Below, in pieces: positions 35,906-45,834 of a stretch of DNA of 64,000 nucleotides. A program made the position numbers and the translations under genes. This stretch comes from Laceyella sediminis. Its GTDB lineage: Bacteria > Bacillota > Bacilli > Thermoactinomycetales > Thermoactinomycetaceae. Each line of letters starts with the position of its first letter. Within the stretch, counting starts at the first letter, position 1. The stretch covers positions 1 through 64,000 of the forward strand of contig NZ_PVTZ01000014.1 in NCBI RefSeq assembly GCF_003003125.1, given 5' to 3'. The notes beneath the pieces were generated by a model. It was not told the DNA's origin, did not search any database, and was given only the letters and a program-made list of their open reading frames with translations.

Positions 35906-38900
35906 CTACCCCTCATATATATATATTTGATTTCTATGTTCAACAGGGCTTCTACCCAAGCTTTATTGACCCTAACTGTCAATTCGTCAGCCATTTCGGT
36001 AAGTGATTTTTTCCAGTGAACAATCATACTACCTTCATCATCTTCTATTAGCACTTCGCTGTTTTGTGCCACTGTCGCCGGTATCATTTTATTGTCTAAG
36101 AAAAAGAGATGTAATGAAGTTCCTCCTCTTTGACCTCTACCTGACAATTGGATCGTAGTTACTAATTCATTGGTACTGGCGATTTTTTGCTGGTCACTGT
36201 CCATATTGGCAAATGATTCATCAGACGAGAACAACTCATGCAAATCCTTAAATGCTTTTCTATGGAGATCCTTCTGTGCCTCATAGAAATATTTATTGGC
36301 TTTAGCAAGCTCATTTTTATATTGATCGAGATTTGAGTGAATCGTCATAATGACATCTTTAAAATCACCAGGGATTGGATGGGGTCTTTCATAATATACA
36401 ATCGTTCTTAATAAAGAACGTGACGTATTCTCCCCAGCCAAAATGTTGTATCCCCTAGCCAATGCAGGGCGAACAAATACAAACACTTCTGGTTCCTCTT
36501 TGTGCAACTGTTCTACCTCTAATGTACTGACATGGTAATCTTGCCTTTGGATTGTTTTCCCATCATAATACGGTTTTTCGCTGTACAAAACTTTAAACTT
36601 AAATTTAAAGCCATGCTGCTTAAAGGTATCAGCTATCCACTCAGCTTTTTGATAAGAATTAACAACCAATCCTAAACAAGGCGATACCTCAGCAGAAATC
36701 CTTTCAAATTCTTCAGCCATCCTCGCTTGCTCTTCCTCTGTTTCGGAAAGGAGCAGCTTCCGTTTTAATAATTGCTTTTCTTCTTGATGCATTTGCTTTA
36801 GGCTTTTAATCTGCTCGTCAAAGAAGCCTGAGTTAATGAGCTTAAGGGTTGCACCTTGAATTGCTTTCTTCTGATCTTGAGCTCCAGAAATATCAGCTAT
36901 AGGACAAAGCGTAATTTTTATTTTTTGATCCTCTTGATTCGTATTCTCCAATAACCAATTCGGGGGAACCTTGACACCATAATATGAAGAGTCAAGAAAG
37001 TCACTGGTTGCTGAGAGAATTAGAAGTGCCGGATACGCAAAGTCTTCGACACCTTCAAATAACCTTGGTAGATCTGATAATAGTTTTCTACCAACTCCGC
37101 GATATTCGTGTGCCACTAACGAATAGTGCTTCTTTTTATCATCAGCTTTTTTGAGTCGATAAGCCATGAATGAATCGGTTAGAGCATCTGGAGTAAATAA
37201 GCTACTGTCATCTTTTTTAAAGTAAAAATTATTAATAGACATTCTCTTATCAACGCTAAATTTAGCTCTTTTCATGAAGTTCTCGTAACGTGATCGCAAA
37301 TGTCTCAACAATTGTTCCGATAAGAACAAGAACAAGATCAATTCAAAGTCTTGATAAAGATATTTTGTTTCCTTTTCTTCTGACTGTAAGTTAGACAATA
37401 GACCAAGGCTTCTAAAGCAATCATCAATTATGACGCTTTTTTCATCGGACAATTTCTTTTCCGATATAATAGAGCCACAAATATTTTGTAGCCTCTTGGC
37501 AGTTGTCCATAAAATTGAAGTATCCATCTTATCGACCTTGCTTTTTGCCTGCATTTTTCGGAGCAAACACTCAAACGACTTTTCATCCTTACTAATGTGT
37601 TTGTTATGCCAACTCTTAAGTAAGGAATATGGAGTGAATAGCTTATTGTATATGTAATTGACAATTTGTTGATTAGTAAAAATTTGTCCATACATATAGT
37701 TAAACAATTGGCGTAGATTAGTTGCCTTTTCTATATAATTATGGACAAAAACATCATTCGTGCTACTTTTTACTACTCGAGGAATTAAGTTAAACAGGTA
37801 CTCGGAAAAAACTTCATTTATTACTCTATCATCCGGTTTGTCCGTAGAAATATTTAAGTCCCCTAAAAACGCTTGGTCCAACCTCATTTGAATTTGATCC
37901 ACTTCATCAATAATAATCAGATCCGACCATAACACACCCAACTCCAGAAAATTTCTTTCATATTTATCCCATGCGTAAGGCGCCTTTGTACGAAGAAACG
38001 ATTCTGGCGTCCCGATCCAAATATCAGCTTCCATCAACGCCTTAAAGCGATGATGATATCCACAGATTTCATAAGCGGGGCAAACAACTCTTTTTTTTCT
38101 ACCTTCTATACATAAATTCTGACAAGGGTTACTGGTATCTTCATCTAATTTTAAAACCTTTCTCAAAAGACAGTCTGGGCTTAACGTTTCGACAGAATCA
38201 CTATGTTTTTGAAAAACTTCAAAGGGGTGATTCACTAATGGGGCCTTATTTTTAATAAAACCTGTTTGATAGTTGGCTAAATTACTTTTTCCAACAATTA
38301 CTCCTACTTTAAGGCCCCATTGCTCAAACCGCTCTTTTTCTTTCATTGTTTGTTTTGTATTCTCGGTAAAATACATTATTTTTTTCTTACCTTGTTTACA
38401 TTGACGATAAATTAGCCCATGGGTCAGTGTTCCCTTACCAGCACCTGTCGTCGCTATAACATGGTTTATTTCTCCAGTAAAGTAGAAATCAGTAGGTTTG
38501 TCTGCCAACTTACGGTTCTGAATTTTATAAGCCTTTAATGCATGATAGCGATCAAGATAGCTAATTCCCATCTCCTCGTACAGTTGGCGGTTGGGCAGAA
38601 AATTATTTAGATCAGAAGCGTCTTTTTTATTCATTTTCCTTTTATTAATCAACTCAGTAAGAGGAAAAGTATGCTCTTTTTCTAACCACTCTTTTTCAAA
38701 AAGCTGACTCACTTTTTTCTTCACTTTAAATCCTTCAGTTTTTAGTGGTACATACACCTCCTTATTTTCATATTTATCAGAAATAAATTTCCTTTTGTTC
38801 TCTAAGTGCCTGATTGCTTCCTTATCATTAATTACTTGTTGGTAAGTAAGAACTCTGTCAGGTTCATACTTAGGAACCTTGAGAACGATCAATTCTGAAT

Positions 38901-39276
38901 CTTTAATGTCATATAGTCGCCATTCACTTGGAATTTCACTGTAGACAGTTTCTACTATTTGCATAATCTGTTTTCGTGAATATGTATCTTTCATAAGTGA
39001 CCGAACTCTCTTTAACATCGCTAGATCATAGTTTAAATCTCTAAAGACGATATCATCATGACCAATCATCATGCTAATCGTTGATTTGTAACTGAATTGG
39101 CTTTTATCAAATATCACTTGAAAACTGTAAAACAAGAGCTCGATAAATGTAATATCTCTTACATAATCTTGGTACTTTTCATGCTGCGTTTTAAAAACAT
39201 CACCAAAAATACGTTGCAACTTCCCATCCATGAAACCGAAATCCTTGAATAAATCAAAAAAGTTTGATCTGCTCAT
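35902..39276 (-). CDS. DinG-type helicase of the PIWI-RE operon
   Basis: 1124 residues. Walker A TTGAGKGT (~275-283), DEVD box LIIIDEVDQIQ (~455-462), motif III LSATSD, and motif VI QLSGRGQRGG (~1043). Between Walker A and DEVD is a cysteine cluster, CLLRKVL (~368), CQNLC (~385-389), VVCPAYEIC (~398-403), in the place of the Fe-S cluster of XPD/DinG helicases. 5'-3' R-loop or DNA unwinding is the likely job. It overlaps the preceding nuclease gene by 23 bases and the PIWI-RE gene by four. Confidence 0.85.
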   Translation of the reverse strand: MSRSNFFDLFKDFGFMDGKLQRIFGDVFKTQHEKYQDYVRDITFIELLFYSFQVIFDKSQFSYKSTISMMIGHDDIVFRDLNYDLAMLKRVRSLMKDTYSRKQIMQIVETVYSEIPSEWRLYDIKDSELIVLKVPKYEPDRVLTYQQVINDKEAIRHLENKRKFISDKYENKEVYVPLKTEGFKVKKKVSQLFEKEWLEKEHTFPLTELINKRKMNKKDASDLNNFLPNRQLYEEMGISYLDRYHALKAYKIQNRKLADKPTDFYFTGEINHVIATTGAGKGTLTHGLIYRQCKQGKKKIMYFTENTKQTMKEKERFEQWGLKVGVIVGKSNLANYQTGFIKNKAPLVNHPFEVFQKHSDSVETLSPDCLLRKVLKLDEDTSNPCQNLCIEGRKKRVVCPAYEICGYHHRFKALMEADIWIGTPESFLRTKAPYAWDKYERNFLELGVLWSDLIIIDEVDQIQMRLDQAFLGDLNISTDKPDDRVINEVFSEYLFNLIPRVVKSSTNDVFVHNYIEKATNLRQLFNYMYGQIFTNQQIVNYIYNKLFTPYSLLKSWHNKHISKDEKSFECLLRKMQAKSKVDKMDTSILWTTAKRLQNICGSIISEKKLSDEKSVIIDDCFRSLGLLSNLQSEEKETKYLYQDFELILFLFLSEQLLRHLRSRYENFMKRAKFSVDKRMSINNFYFKKDDSSLFTPDALTDSFMAYRLKKADDKKKHYSLVAHEYRGVGRKLLSDLPRLFEGVEDFAYPALLILSATSDFLDSSYYGVKVPPNWLLENTNQEDQKIKITLCPIADISGAQDQKKAIQGATLKLINSGFFDEQIKSLKQMHQEEKQLLKRKLLLSETEEEQARMAEEFERISAEVSPCLGLVVNSYQKAEWIADTFKQHGFKFKFKVLYSEKPYYDGKTIQRQDYHVSTLEVEQLHKEEPEVFVFVRPALARGYNILAGENTSRSLLRTIVYYERPHPIPGDFKDVIMTIHSNLDQYKNELAKANKYFYEAQKDLHRKAFKDLHELFSSDESFANMDSDQQKIASTNELVTTIQLSGRGQRGGTSLHLFFLDNKMIPATVAQNSEVLIEDDEGSMIVHWKKSLTEMADELTVRVNKAWVEALLNIEIKYIYMRGS

Positions 39277-40396
39277 GTTCTTCTACCTCATCACTATTAA
39301 TATTTTGCTCAAGCTCATACCTATTTTGGTAATTTTCTGCCATTAGCAATTGACTGATTCTTTTCTCGGTTGTAAAGTTGTACTTGTTTCGGTGTTTAGC
39401 ATTTAGTTTGTTCAGCTGCGATTTATACTCGTTTTTATATAGAAAACTGGGTAATATATAGAAGTGCATATCTTTTGATTTAGGATCTTTCTCCAACGTT
39501 TCAAAGAGACGATACGCGCTTTGATGAACCTTACAGTCTAAGTAAACGGAACGACCATTAGGCAAAAGAACTTCAATATCGCCGAGTTGCTCTAATTCCG
39601 GATGGCGTCTCGTCTTAAATCCTTTGGACTGTAATTTTTGCTCCACTTCTAACTCAAACAGACTGGGCAAAGTAGTAAAGATATAAAACCCTTTATGCAA
39701 AATTTTATGTCTCTTGGATTTGGTATCAATTACTATGCCAGTCGAGTGATAGTGTTTGCATATATAATGACCCACACATTGGTATTTACCAGATGGCAAC
39801 TTCTCCATTGGATATTTACAATGGGAGCAAATAATAGCTCTGTCCTCAACATAATCTTTGTAAGCTCCTTCCATAAGAGACATTAATAAAGGTTGGCTAA
39901 CAAACTTCGTCGTTAAGTTACTGTAATATTTTGTACTCTTAATTAACGGTTGCTTCGTCATTAACTCTATTCTCATTAGATCATAATCATCTTGCCTTTC
40001 CTTTATGGAACGTGGATCTTCTCTACGTAAGTACTTCAAAACAGGTACCCAAGCTTTTTGATATAGGTCCTCCAGCGAGTCATAATCATTGAGGAAATGC
40101 ATAATTTCATCGTTTATGCTTCCATTTTCAAGGATAATGGGACTGTGGTGATAAAATTTAATTTCCTCGCTTTTTGTTGTGTCAAAAGGAATTAGCTGTT
40201 TCAGAGGCAACGAAGAATATAATGTCATAAATTGGCTGAATGTATATATTCTTTTATCCTTTATTCTGCTAAATGACTTCATCCTAATTTCCTCAAATAA
40301 TTCTAGCAAATCATCGGAAATTTCATATGTATTTATATAGTGGTTAAACCCCTCGAGGATTCTTCTTAACATCGCCTTATCTTCTAAAATTGCCAT
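39254..40396 (-). CDS. Restriction-fold nuclease of the PIWI-RE operon
   Basis: 380 residues; ATG at 40396 with AGGGG nine bases upstream. The C-terminal half has a PD-(D/E)xK core: LGDIEVLLPNG (~271-281) and VYLDCKVHQS (~283-292). In front is a zinc-binding element: CSHC (~187-190) and CVGHYIC (~207-213). The first ~180 residues are unassigned. In PIWI-RE operons a gene with an REase fold precedes the helicase and PIWI genes, and the three are thought to form an RNA-guided or R-loop-directed restriction system. Confidence 0.82.
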   Translation of the reverse strand: MAILEDKAMLRRILEGFNHYINTYEISDDLLELFEEIRMKSFSRIKDKRIYTFSQFMTLYSSLPLKQLIPFDTTKSEEIKFYHHSPIILENGSINDEIMHFLNDYDSLEDLYQKAWVPVLKYLRREDPRSIKERQDDYDLMRIELMTKQPLIKSTKYYSNLTTKFVSQPLLMSLMEGAYKDYVEDRAIICSHCKYPMEKLPSGKYQCVGHYICKHYHSTGIVIDTKSKRHKILHKGFYIFTTLPSLFELEVEQKLQSKGFKTRRHPELEQLGDIEVLLPNGRSVYLDCKVHQSAYRLFETLEKDPKSKDMHFYILPSFLYKNEYKSQLNKLNAKHRNKYNFTTEKRISQLLMAENYQNRYELEQNINSDEVEEHEQIKLF

Positions 40397-40598
40397 ATTC
40401 GCTAACCCCTGTTCTCATTTGGTAAGTTTCTCCTGAACTGAACAGTTCTTAGAATACAACATAAATTAGTAAAAATCTAGCCTATAATTGTTTACACATT
40501 TCTCACTATCCCTCTTTTATGGATCTAAATAGCCTATCATACATATAATCCCAAAACAAAAAACGGCATATGCAATATTCACAAAGATCATATCCATA

Positions 40599-41954
40599 CT
40601 AAGTGACCTGAGCGATGTTGCATGCGTGAATTAGTTCATCCATCGTCGCTTCAGGATTGGCGTAAAGTAAATTTTCTTTGATCGTTTTGTCCCATAAAAA
40701 AACATCCTGTGTAACGAGGCCAATCCGATTTCGAAGGTCATAGAGCGTGTATTCTTTGATGTTTCTACCATCCAGAAGAATTTCTCCTTGATCGGGATCG
40801 TAAAAGCGCAATAACAAATCCAAGATGGTACTCTTGCCGGCTCCCGTTGGACCGACGACACCAATGAATTCTCCAGGTTGGATATGAAATGAAACGTTAT
40901 GGATGTTTCCTCTTTTCGGTTTATAAGAAAAAGATACTTGTCTAAACTCGATTTCTCCGCTTGCTTGTTTCAAAGGGACGGATTGAGTAGATGGTACGAT
41001 TTCGACAGGAAGATTCAACACTTCTTCTACTTCCTTCAACATCGGCTTAACTTCTCTATACTGCATGTATGCAGATCGAATGGCTTTCGCCGTACCCAGA
41101 AAGTTCGGGAAATACACCGTGAACGCGAGTAGTGTTCCTATTGTCATTTGTCCCTTTAAAATAAGCCAGATGCTGACAGAAAAAAGAACGGCCAGACCCA
41201 AGGCTTTCTCTAAAGAGGACAAGAGTTCATAGCGCCACTTTTGAATAAGAAAAGTATCGTTTCGAATGCCTCGATACTGTCCGATTTTTTCTTTCTGTGC
41301 AGAACGCTCCTCCTCTTCCCTTGTTAGCAGTTGAACTGTTTTCATTCCTCCATATAATTGAACAGCATAACTTTGAAGTTTCCGGTTTAAATCCATGATG
41401 ACAGTAAAGTTTGTTTCAATCTTCCGTCCTAAGTAAGAAGCAGTGACAACCACGATCGGAAACATGAAAAATGCGACAAGCGCAAGGACAAAATCAAGTT
41501 GTAGCATGATGATCACGATTCCAATAAGAGAGAGTATCTCAGTAGGCATCGGAAGCAAATTCCACTTTACAAAACCATCCCCGATATCTTCCACTCGGTC
41601 CATACGAATGGCGATGTCCCCCGAATGAAACTCATTTAACGTCCTCGGCGATAAACGCAACAAATGACGAAACAGTTGATGATTTAATTTGTCTGTAATC
41701 TCGCCTCCAATTTTATTGTGAATCACTTTGGATAGGGCTTCGAGGATGGTTGAAACAATCGGCAATAATACCAATCCCCCGGCAGATAATAGGATTAAGG
41801 AATATTCTTTTCTTGGTAGTGCAACATCAATCATCTGTTTCATAATCAATGGATTGAGAAGGTGTGCTCCGACTCCTAATAATGAAATAAGTGTAGAGAG
41901 TAAAATTAACTTCCAATAAGGCAACAGGAGTGTTCTCATTTGAATTTGATTCAT
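40599..41954 (-). pseudogene. ABC exporter (TMD-NBD), C-terminally truncated
   Basis: ATG at 41954 after AGAGGCG. The six-helix transmembrane domain is complete and the NBD starts normally: Walker A VVGPTGAGKSTI near residue 370, Q-loop IGLVTQDVFLWD. It then stops at HACNIAQVT, before the LSGGQ signature, Walker B and H-loop, so it cannot hydrolyse ATP in the usual way. The stop is at 40599 and the following ~90 bases do not resume the family sequence. Linked to a GNAT gene by an overlap. Confidence 0.85.
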
Positions 41955-42506
41955 CTCATCGCCTCTTTTCTTTGACTTAACCACTCGCTACGCAAGATAC
42001 CCAAGTAAGCAAGGTCATCATATTGACCAAAGCGATAGACATGTTGTCGTAAGATTCCTTCTTTTTTGAGGCCAACTTTCTCCAATACGCGTATAGAATC
42101 TGGGTTTCGTGTTAATGCCGTGCCAACAATGCGATTGCGGGCTAACTCTATCAAAACCAAATCGTAACACCTCTTCTGCTGCTTCAGTCGTATAACCGTT
42201 GCCCCAAAAGTCTTTTCCTATCCAATAACCCATCCCGGCGCGATATGCTTCTTTATTGACTTTGATGGAGATCGCTCCGATTAACAAATCCGATTTTAAG
42301 AAAATAGCAAAAGGGTACAATTTCCCCTCTTTACGGTCTTTTTCATGAAAACGAATCCACTCAATGGCAATCTCAAGTGGATAAGGATGAGGAATATTAG
42401 CCGTCATGCAAGCGATTTCCCACTCTCCAGCAAGTTTTTGTACCCGCTCTGCGTCATCTAATGTAAAAGGACACAATGTTAATCGTTTGGTTTTTAATAA
42501 CATCAA
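41951..42506 (-). pseudogene. GNAT acetyltransferase (RimJ/RimL type), one frameshift
   Basis: Start 42506: MLLKTKRLTLCPFTLDDAER, then GAISIKVNKEAYRAGMGYWI and FWGNGYTTEAAEEVLRFGF, the acetyl-CoA-binding A motif. Sense then shifts frame near 42148 to ELARNRIVGTALTRNPDSIR, VLEKVGLKKEGILRQHVYR and ends at 41951 overlapping the ABC exporter start. One inserted base (TTTTGATAGAG instead of TTTTATAGAG, for example) accounts for the break. RimJ-like N-acetyltransferases modify protein N-termini, sugars or drugs; target unknown. Confidence 0.8.
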
Positions 42507-42706
42507 CTGTAATTTCCTTTCTTCCGCTTTCTTAAATCAAACAGAACTACATTGTCAACGATTTGGATAGATGATCCCTTAACGATTAATGCGGACTCGT
42601 CAGGAATGGCGTAGATAGGCTGTACTTTCCCAATGGGAATAAGCTCTGAGCCTATTTGTGGGGTATAAGGAACTTCTTCCATTTCAGGAAACAAACCTAG
42701 TCCCAT
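42503..42706 (-). CDS. Hypothetical protein upstream of the GNAT gene
   Basis: 67 residues, MGLGLFPEMEEVPYTPQIGS to ...DLRKRKKGNYS, ending in an ATGA overlap with the GNAT start, so co-translated. The same frame runs further upstream without a start, so the protein may be the tail of a lost gene. No family recognised. Confidence 0.4.
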   Translation of the reverse strand: MGLGLFPEMEEVPYTPQIGSELIPIGKVQPIYAIPDESALIVKGSSIQIVDNVVLFDLRKRKKGNYS

Positions 42707-42791
42707 AATAATCTGAGTTTCAGGAAAATCTTTATCCGCAGCAATTAAACAAAATTACCGGTTGTAGTTTTTGAGGAATTTTCAATTCCTG

Positions 42792-42820
42792 TTGACACCA
42801 GGCCTCTTTGGGCATAAAAC
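42792..42820 (+). promoter_or_regulatory. Promoter of the 42869 gene
   Basis: TTGACA (42792-42797), 17-base spacer, TAAAAC (42815-42820), about 50 bases before the start codon. Confidence 0.55.
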
Positions 42821-42868
42821 AGACCGAATGAACCTAAAATAATCCTGCTAATGGAAGGAGGAAAACGC

Positions 42869-43081
42869 ATGGATGTATTTGACAATGAATTGAAGAAAAA
42901 ACATGATGCTGACGTTTACGGCGTGACCTCGGATACGTTTGAGGCCGATTCGGATGTGAACGAGGATCGCAATCGCGAGCGGCAGCTGGATGAATCTTTT
43001 TACGATTGGGTGGAGGAAAGTGACAGTATCGGAGAAAAGATGAAGGATTCCCTAATGGGGATAAGCGATAGGCATAAATAA
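42869..43081 (+). CDS. Small acidic hypothetical protein
   Basis: 70 residues; ATG at 42869 with GGAGG seven bases upstream. MDVFDNELKKKHDADVYGVT, then a strongly charged middle (DSDVNEDRNRERQLDESFYD) and ISDRHK end. Likely soluble and disordered. Not recognised. The hairpin that follows resembles the one at 221-251. Confidence 0.65.
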   Translation: MDVFDNELKKKHDADVYGVTSDTFEADSDVNEDRNRERQLDESFYDWVEESDSIGEKMKDSLMGISDRHK

Positions 43082-43134
43082 ATAAAGGCCATTCTTTATT
43101 GATTGGCGGCTTAACTTGTTATTTCGTTTATGGC

Positions 43135-43800
43135 CAGTGAATTCTAACTATCTGCCGTAGTTGCCTTTAACACTGCCATCCTCTTTGTACAACATCTCCA
43201 CATCGGTGTGTGGGTTGTAACCGTAATAGGAGGTCTTGTCCCAGGTGGTGTGCTGTCATGTTTCATTTGGGACAGGCGTTTGCCCCATGGGGAATACAGA
43301 AAAGACTTCTGGACCACAGTGCCTACTTTCTCTGACAGGACTTCGCCGCTCAAGCCGAGATAGTTGGAGTCAGTCGTTTTGCCGGTCTTGTCCGTCTTGC
43401 TGGCTGTCCGATCCAATGGGTCGAACGTGTATTTGGTAATGTAGTATTGGTCTGTCGTTCCTTCTTTCAGCTTCTTATGCTCGATGATGTGGTCGAAGCC
43501 ATCATACTTGTTTGCTCTCGATCGTCACACTGGCGGAGACCACGGAGCGCAGACGGCCGTAGACGTCGTAGTTGTACTTCGCCGTCGAGCCGCTGACCAG
43601 CGCGGACACCTAGCGGTTGCGGTCATAGGTGTACGTGGCCGTCTTGCCTTCCAACATCTGCTCGATTACGTTGTTGTTGGCGTCGTGTACGTACGTTTCC
43701 ATCTTGACATTGTCGCCAGTTCTCATCAGCTTGGCGATGCAGTCTTGCGGATCGTATTCGTATGTTTCCACGTTGTTGTATTGTTGTATTGCAAATTAGA
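43135..43800 (-). pseudogene. RHS/YD-repeat (WapA-like) protein remnant
   Basis: YD-repeat strings appear in several frames: ETYEYDPQDCIAKLMRTGDN, YVHDANNNVIEQMLEGKTAT, YTYDRNR, KYNYDVYGRLRSVVSAS, KYTFDPLDRTASKTDKTGK, SNYLGLSGEVLSEKVGTVVQ and YYGYNPHTDVEMLYKEDGSV. At least two stops and two frameshifts lie between them, and no toxin tip or N-terminal is present. It is a fragment from the middle to end of the repeat shell, near the RHS core end; dead. Confidence 0.82.
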
Positions 43801-43918
43801 TACAAAAAAGCCAGTATAAAAAACGGACTTAACTCCGATGTGTTACTTATACAACAAGTTATTGAACAAATCTCCCTAATTTTTAATTCTACTCACTTTT
43901 TCCGTTCAGTCAAACCCT

Positions 43919-44575
43919 TCAATTCCCGATAAGAAGCACTCCTAAATTATAAAATGAATGAAATAAAACCACTGTCCATAAAGAATTACCTCGACGAAAG
44001 ACAAACCCAAAAATGAAGCCCACAATAAACACTTGCAATGATCGGACCAACAAAAATTCTCCTGGTAAATCTGCATTTATCCAATAAACAAAATGGATAC
44101 ACACGAATAACACCGCCGTGATGACATTAGCGGGGACAAAGGTCATGTATCTATTCAGTGTTTGCAAAATGAACCCCCGAAACACGATTTCTTCCACGAG
44201 ACCTGCCAAGATGACCGATTGAAAAAAATTAGAAAAGCTCCATTCAAAATCCACTTCTCCACCGTTCAATAAGATGATCATCACGAAATACAGACTTAAA
44301 AAAGCAAAGGGGATGATCAGACGCCTCAAGCCATGGTGAAAACTCCCTTTTAATTTCAAAAATTGCCAAGGATCAGCCTGATCCACTTTCTTTAAATAAA
44401 TATAAACAGGAAAAAACCATATAAGTACCTTTAGCATTACAGATGAAACGCTCTCCAGATCACCAAGATGTACTTGTTTCATTATCCATATGATTGAAGT
44501 CCATGAAAGAAAAAATAAACCCAAATACGCTAAAAAGAAAAGCCCTTTTCTATTTTCATTTTGTTTCTGTAACAT
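43919..44575 (-). CDS. CPBP-family intramembrane metalloprotease
   Basis: 218 residues from ATG at 44575 with AGGAG five bases upstream. Hydrophobic with several membrane segments. The Abi/CPBP motifs are present: LVEEIVFRGFIL (EExxxR), ITAVLFVCIHFVYW (the His motif) and the terminal HSFYNLGV. Such proteases process prenylated proteins or act in bacteriocin self-immunity. Its N-terminal third is duplicated as a fragment at 45361-45621. Confidence 0.9.
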   Translation of the reverse strand: MLQKQNENRKGLFFLAYLGLFFLSWTSIIWIMKQVHLGDLESVSSVMLKVLIWFFPVYIYLKKVDQADPWQFLKLKGSFHHGLRRLIIPFAFLSLYFVMIILLNGGEVDFEWSFSNFFQSVILAGLVEEIVFRGFILQTLNRYMTFVPANVITAVLFVCIHFVYWINADLPGEFLLVRSLQVFIVGFIFGFVFRRGNSLWTVVLFHSFYNLGVLLIGN

Positions 44576-44672
44576 AACAGCTCCTATTGCATACAATCTA
44601 TATATTTTGATTGATTTGTTATCGCTCTATAGAATATTATTTAAGGTTTGATATTCCTATACATAATTACTT

Positions 44673-45212
44673 TTAACTATTTTCTGTTTCACTTTCACTG
44701 TTGCTATTACAAATTTCCTCCGCTATTTCTTTAACACGAGCCAAAGTTATTCCTTCTCTTTGTTCAACTGCTAAAGGATGTTCTGTCGGCTCTAACTCAA
44801 TATAAGGACTGATACCAACTTGTCGAGTATGTACCATCGTTTTCAAATTCAACGTTTCAGGATAGTTTGGTAATGATGTTGAAAGCCACCCAAACATAGG
44901 CTCTAATTTTTCTTCTCTACCTTTTTCATTCCATAATTTAATTGAACGCTCAAAGTTTTCTTGACTTAACGAAACCCATACGTCCCAAATAAAAGGTTGC
45001 TTTTGCCCTTCAACAGGTATTTCGATACAACCACGAATAAAAAAGTGTTTATTATCAATGACACATAAATCCGAAGTAAGTTTATGTCTTTTTTCTGGTT
45101 CATCTGTATTTATTAAAAACCAATAATATGGTGCAGGACTTCTATAACTCATTGGTAATTCATCATGATATTCACCACAAGTTGAACATACAAAACCCTT
45201 TTTATCATTCAC
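44673..45212 (-). CDS. DUF2199-family protein
   Basis: 179 residues, GTG start at 45212 with GGAG nine bases upstream. GFVCSTCGEYHDELPMSYRS gives a CxxC...H zinc-ribbon-like start, and FWDVWVSLSQENFER plus EPMFGWLSTSLPNYPETL are typical of DUF2199. It is mostly soluble; function of the family unknown, sometimes near immunity genes. Confidence 0.88.
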   Translation of the reverse strand: MNDKKGFVCSTCGEYHDELPMSYRSPAPYYWFLINTDEPEKRHKLTSDLCVIDNKHFFIRGCIEIPVEGQKQPFIWDVWVSLSQENFERSIKLWNEKGREEKLEPMFGWLSTSLPNYPETLNLKTMVHTRQVGISPYIELEPTEHPLAVEQREGITLARVKEIAEEICNSNSESETENS

Positions 45213-45360
45213 TTTTCTAATCTCCTTTCGAGCTAAAAGTTAGTTACAGTTATCATATTTATTATACCTTAATAATGAATAATAGGTATCAATTAGCTCA
45301 ATATCATCATCGTGTTTAACAGACTCAAAGCTAAAAAAACTATAACCTAAAACTTGTCTA

Positions 45361-45621
45361 TCAGTCCCTCTCGATCTCAAGAAACTTCAATGGATCGATC
45401 TCATCAGCCTCCTTAACATTGAAATAAGTAAGAAGAACCCAAGCCACTACTCTTTGAATGACAGACAAAATACCCATCAGGTTACCAAGAGGTACCTGTC
45501 CCAATATCCATAAAATGGAAGTGATAAAAGAAAAACAAGTCCTACTATACATCATAATTTTTCTTTTCTTTGTCGGTATAAATAAAAAGAGATCTCTATT
45601 TTCTACGTCTGTAGTAAACAA
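45361..45621 (-). pseudogene. N-terminal fragment of a CPBP-like protein
   Basis: 86 codons. LWILGQVPLGNLMGILSVIQ, RVVAWVLLTYFNVKEADEID and PLKFLEIERD align with the N-terminal part of the CPBP protease next to it (WIMKQVHLGDLESVSSVML, VLIWFFPVYIYLKKVDQADP). The protease motifs are missing. It looks like a decayed tandem copy. Confidence 0.7.
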
Positions 45622-45650
45622 CTTACCTCTTCATCTCATATTTATTTGTA

Positions 45651-45831
45651 TTAATAATCTTCTTCTTGTATATGTGTACCCCAGTTACTCCAATGAGTGT
45701 TGGTATTTTTGATACTAATTAAAGTGGCATCATTTTTTTCTAATGCATTAGCAATCTGTTGAAAAAAAATAATGCTGACTAGGTTCTTCATCTTTATGGT
45801 CCCATTCATCACTTCTAAAAAACAATGGCAT
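45651..45831 (-). pseudogene. Small immunity-like gene, broken by a poly-T insertion
   Basis: ATG at 45831 reads MPLFFRSDEWDHKDEEPSQH, then in the eight-T run (45762-45769) the sense frame shifts to QQIANALEKNDATLISIKNT and ends NTHWSNWGTHIQEEDY at 45651. One T fewer restores a 60-codon protein. Acidic and aromatic, immunity-like. No family assigned; no clear ribosome binding site. Confidence 0.5.
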
Positions 45832-45834
45832 TGA

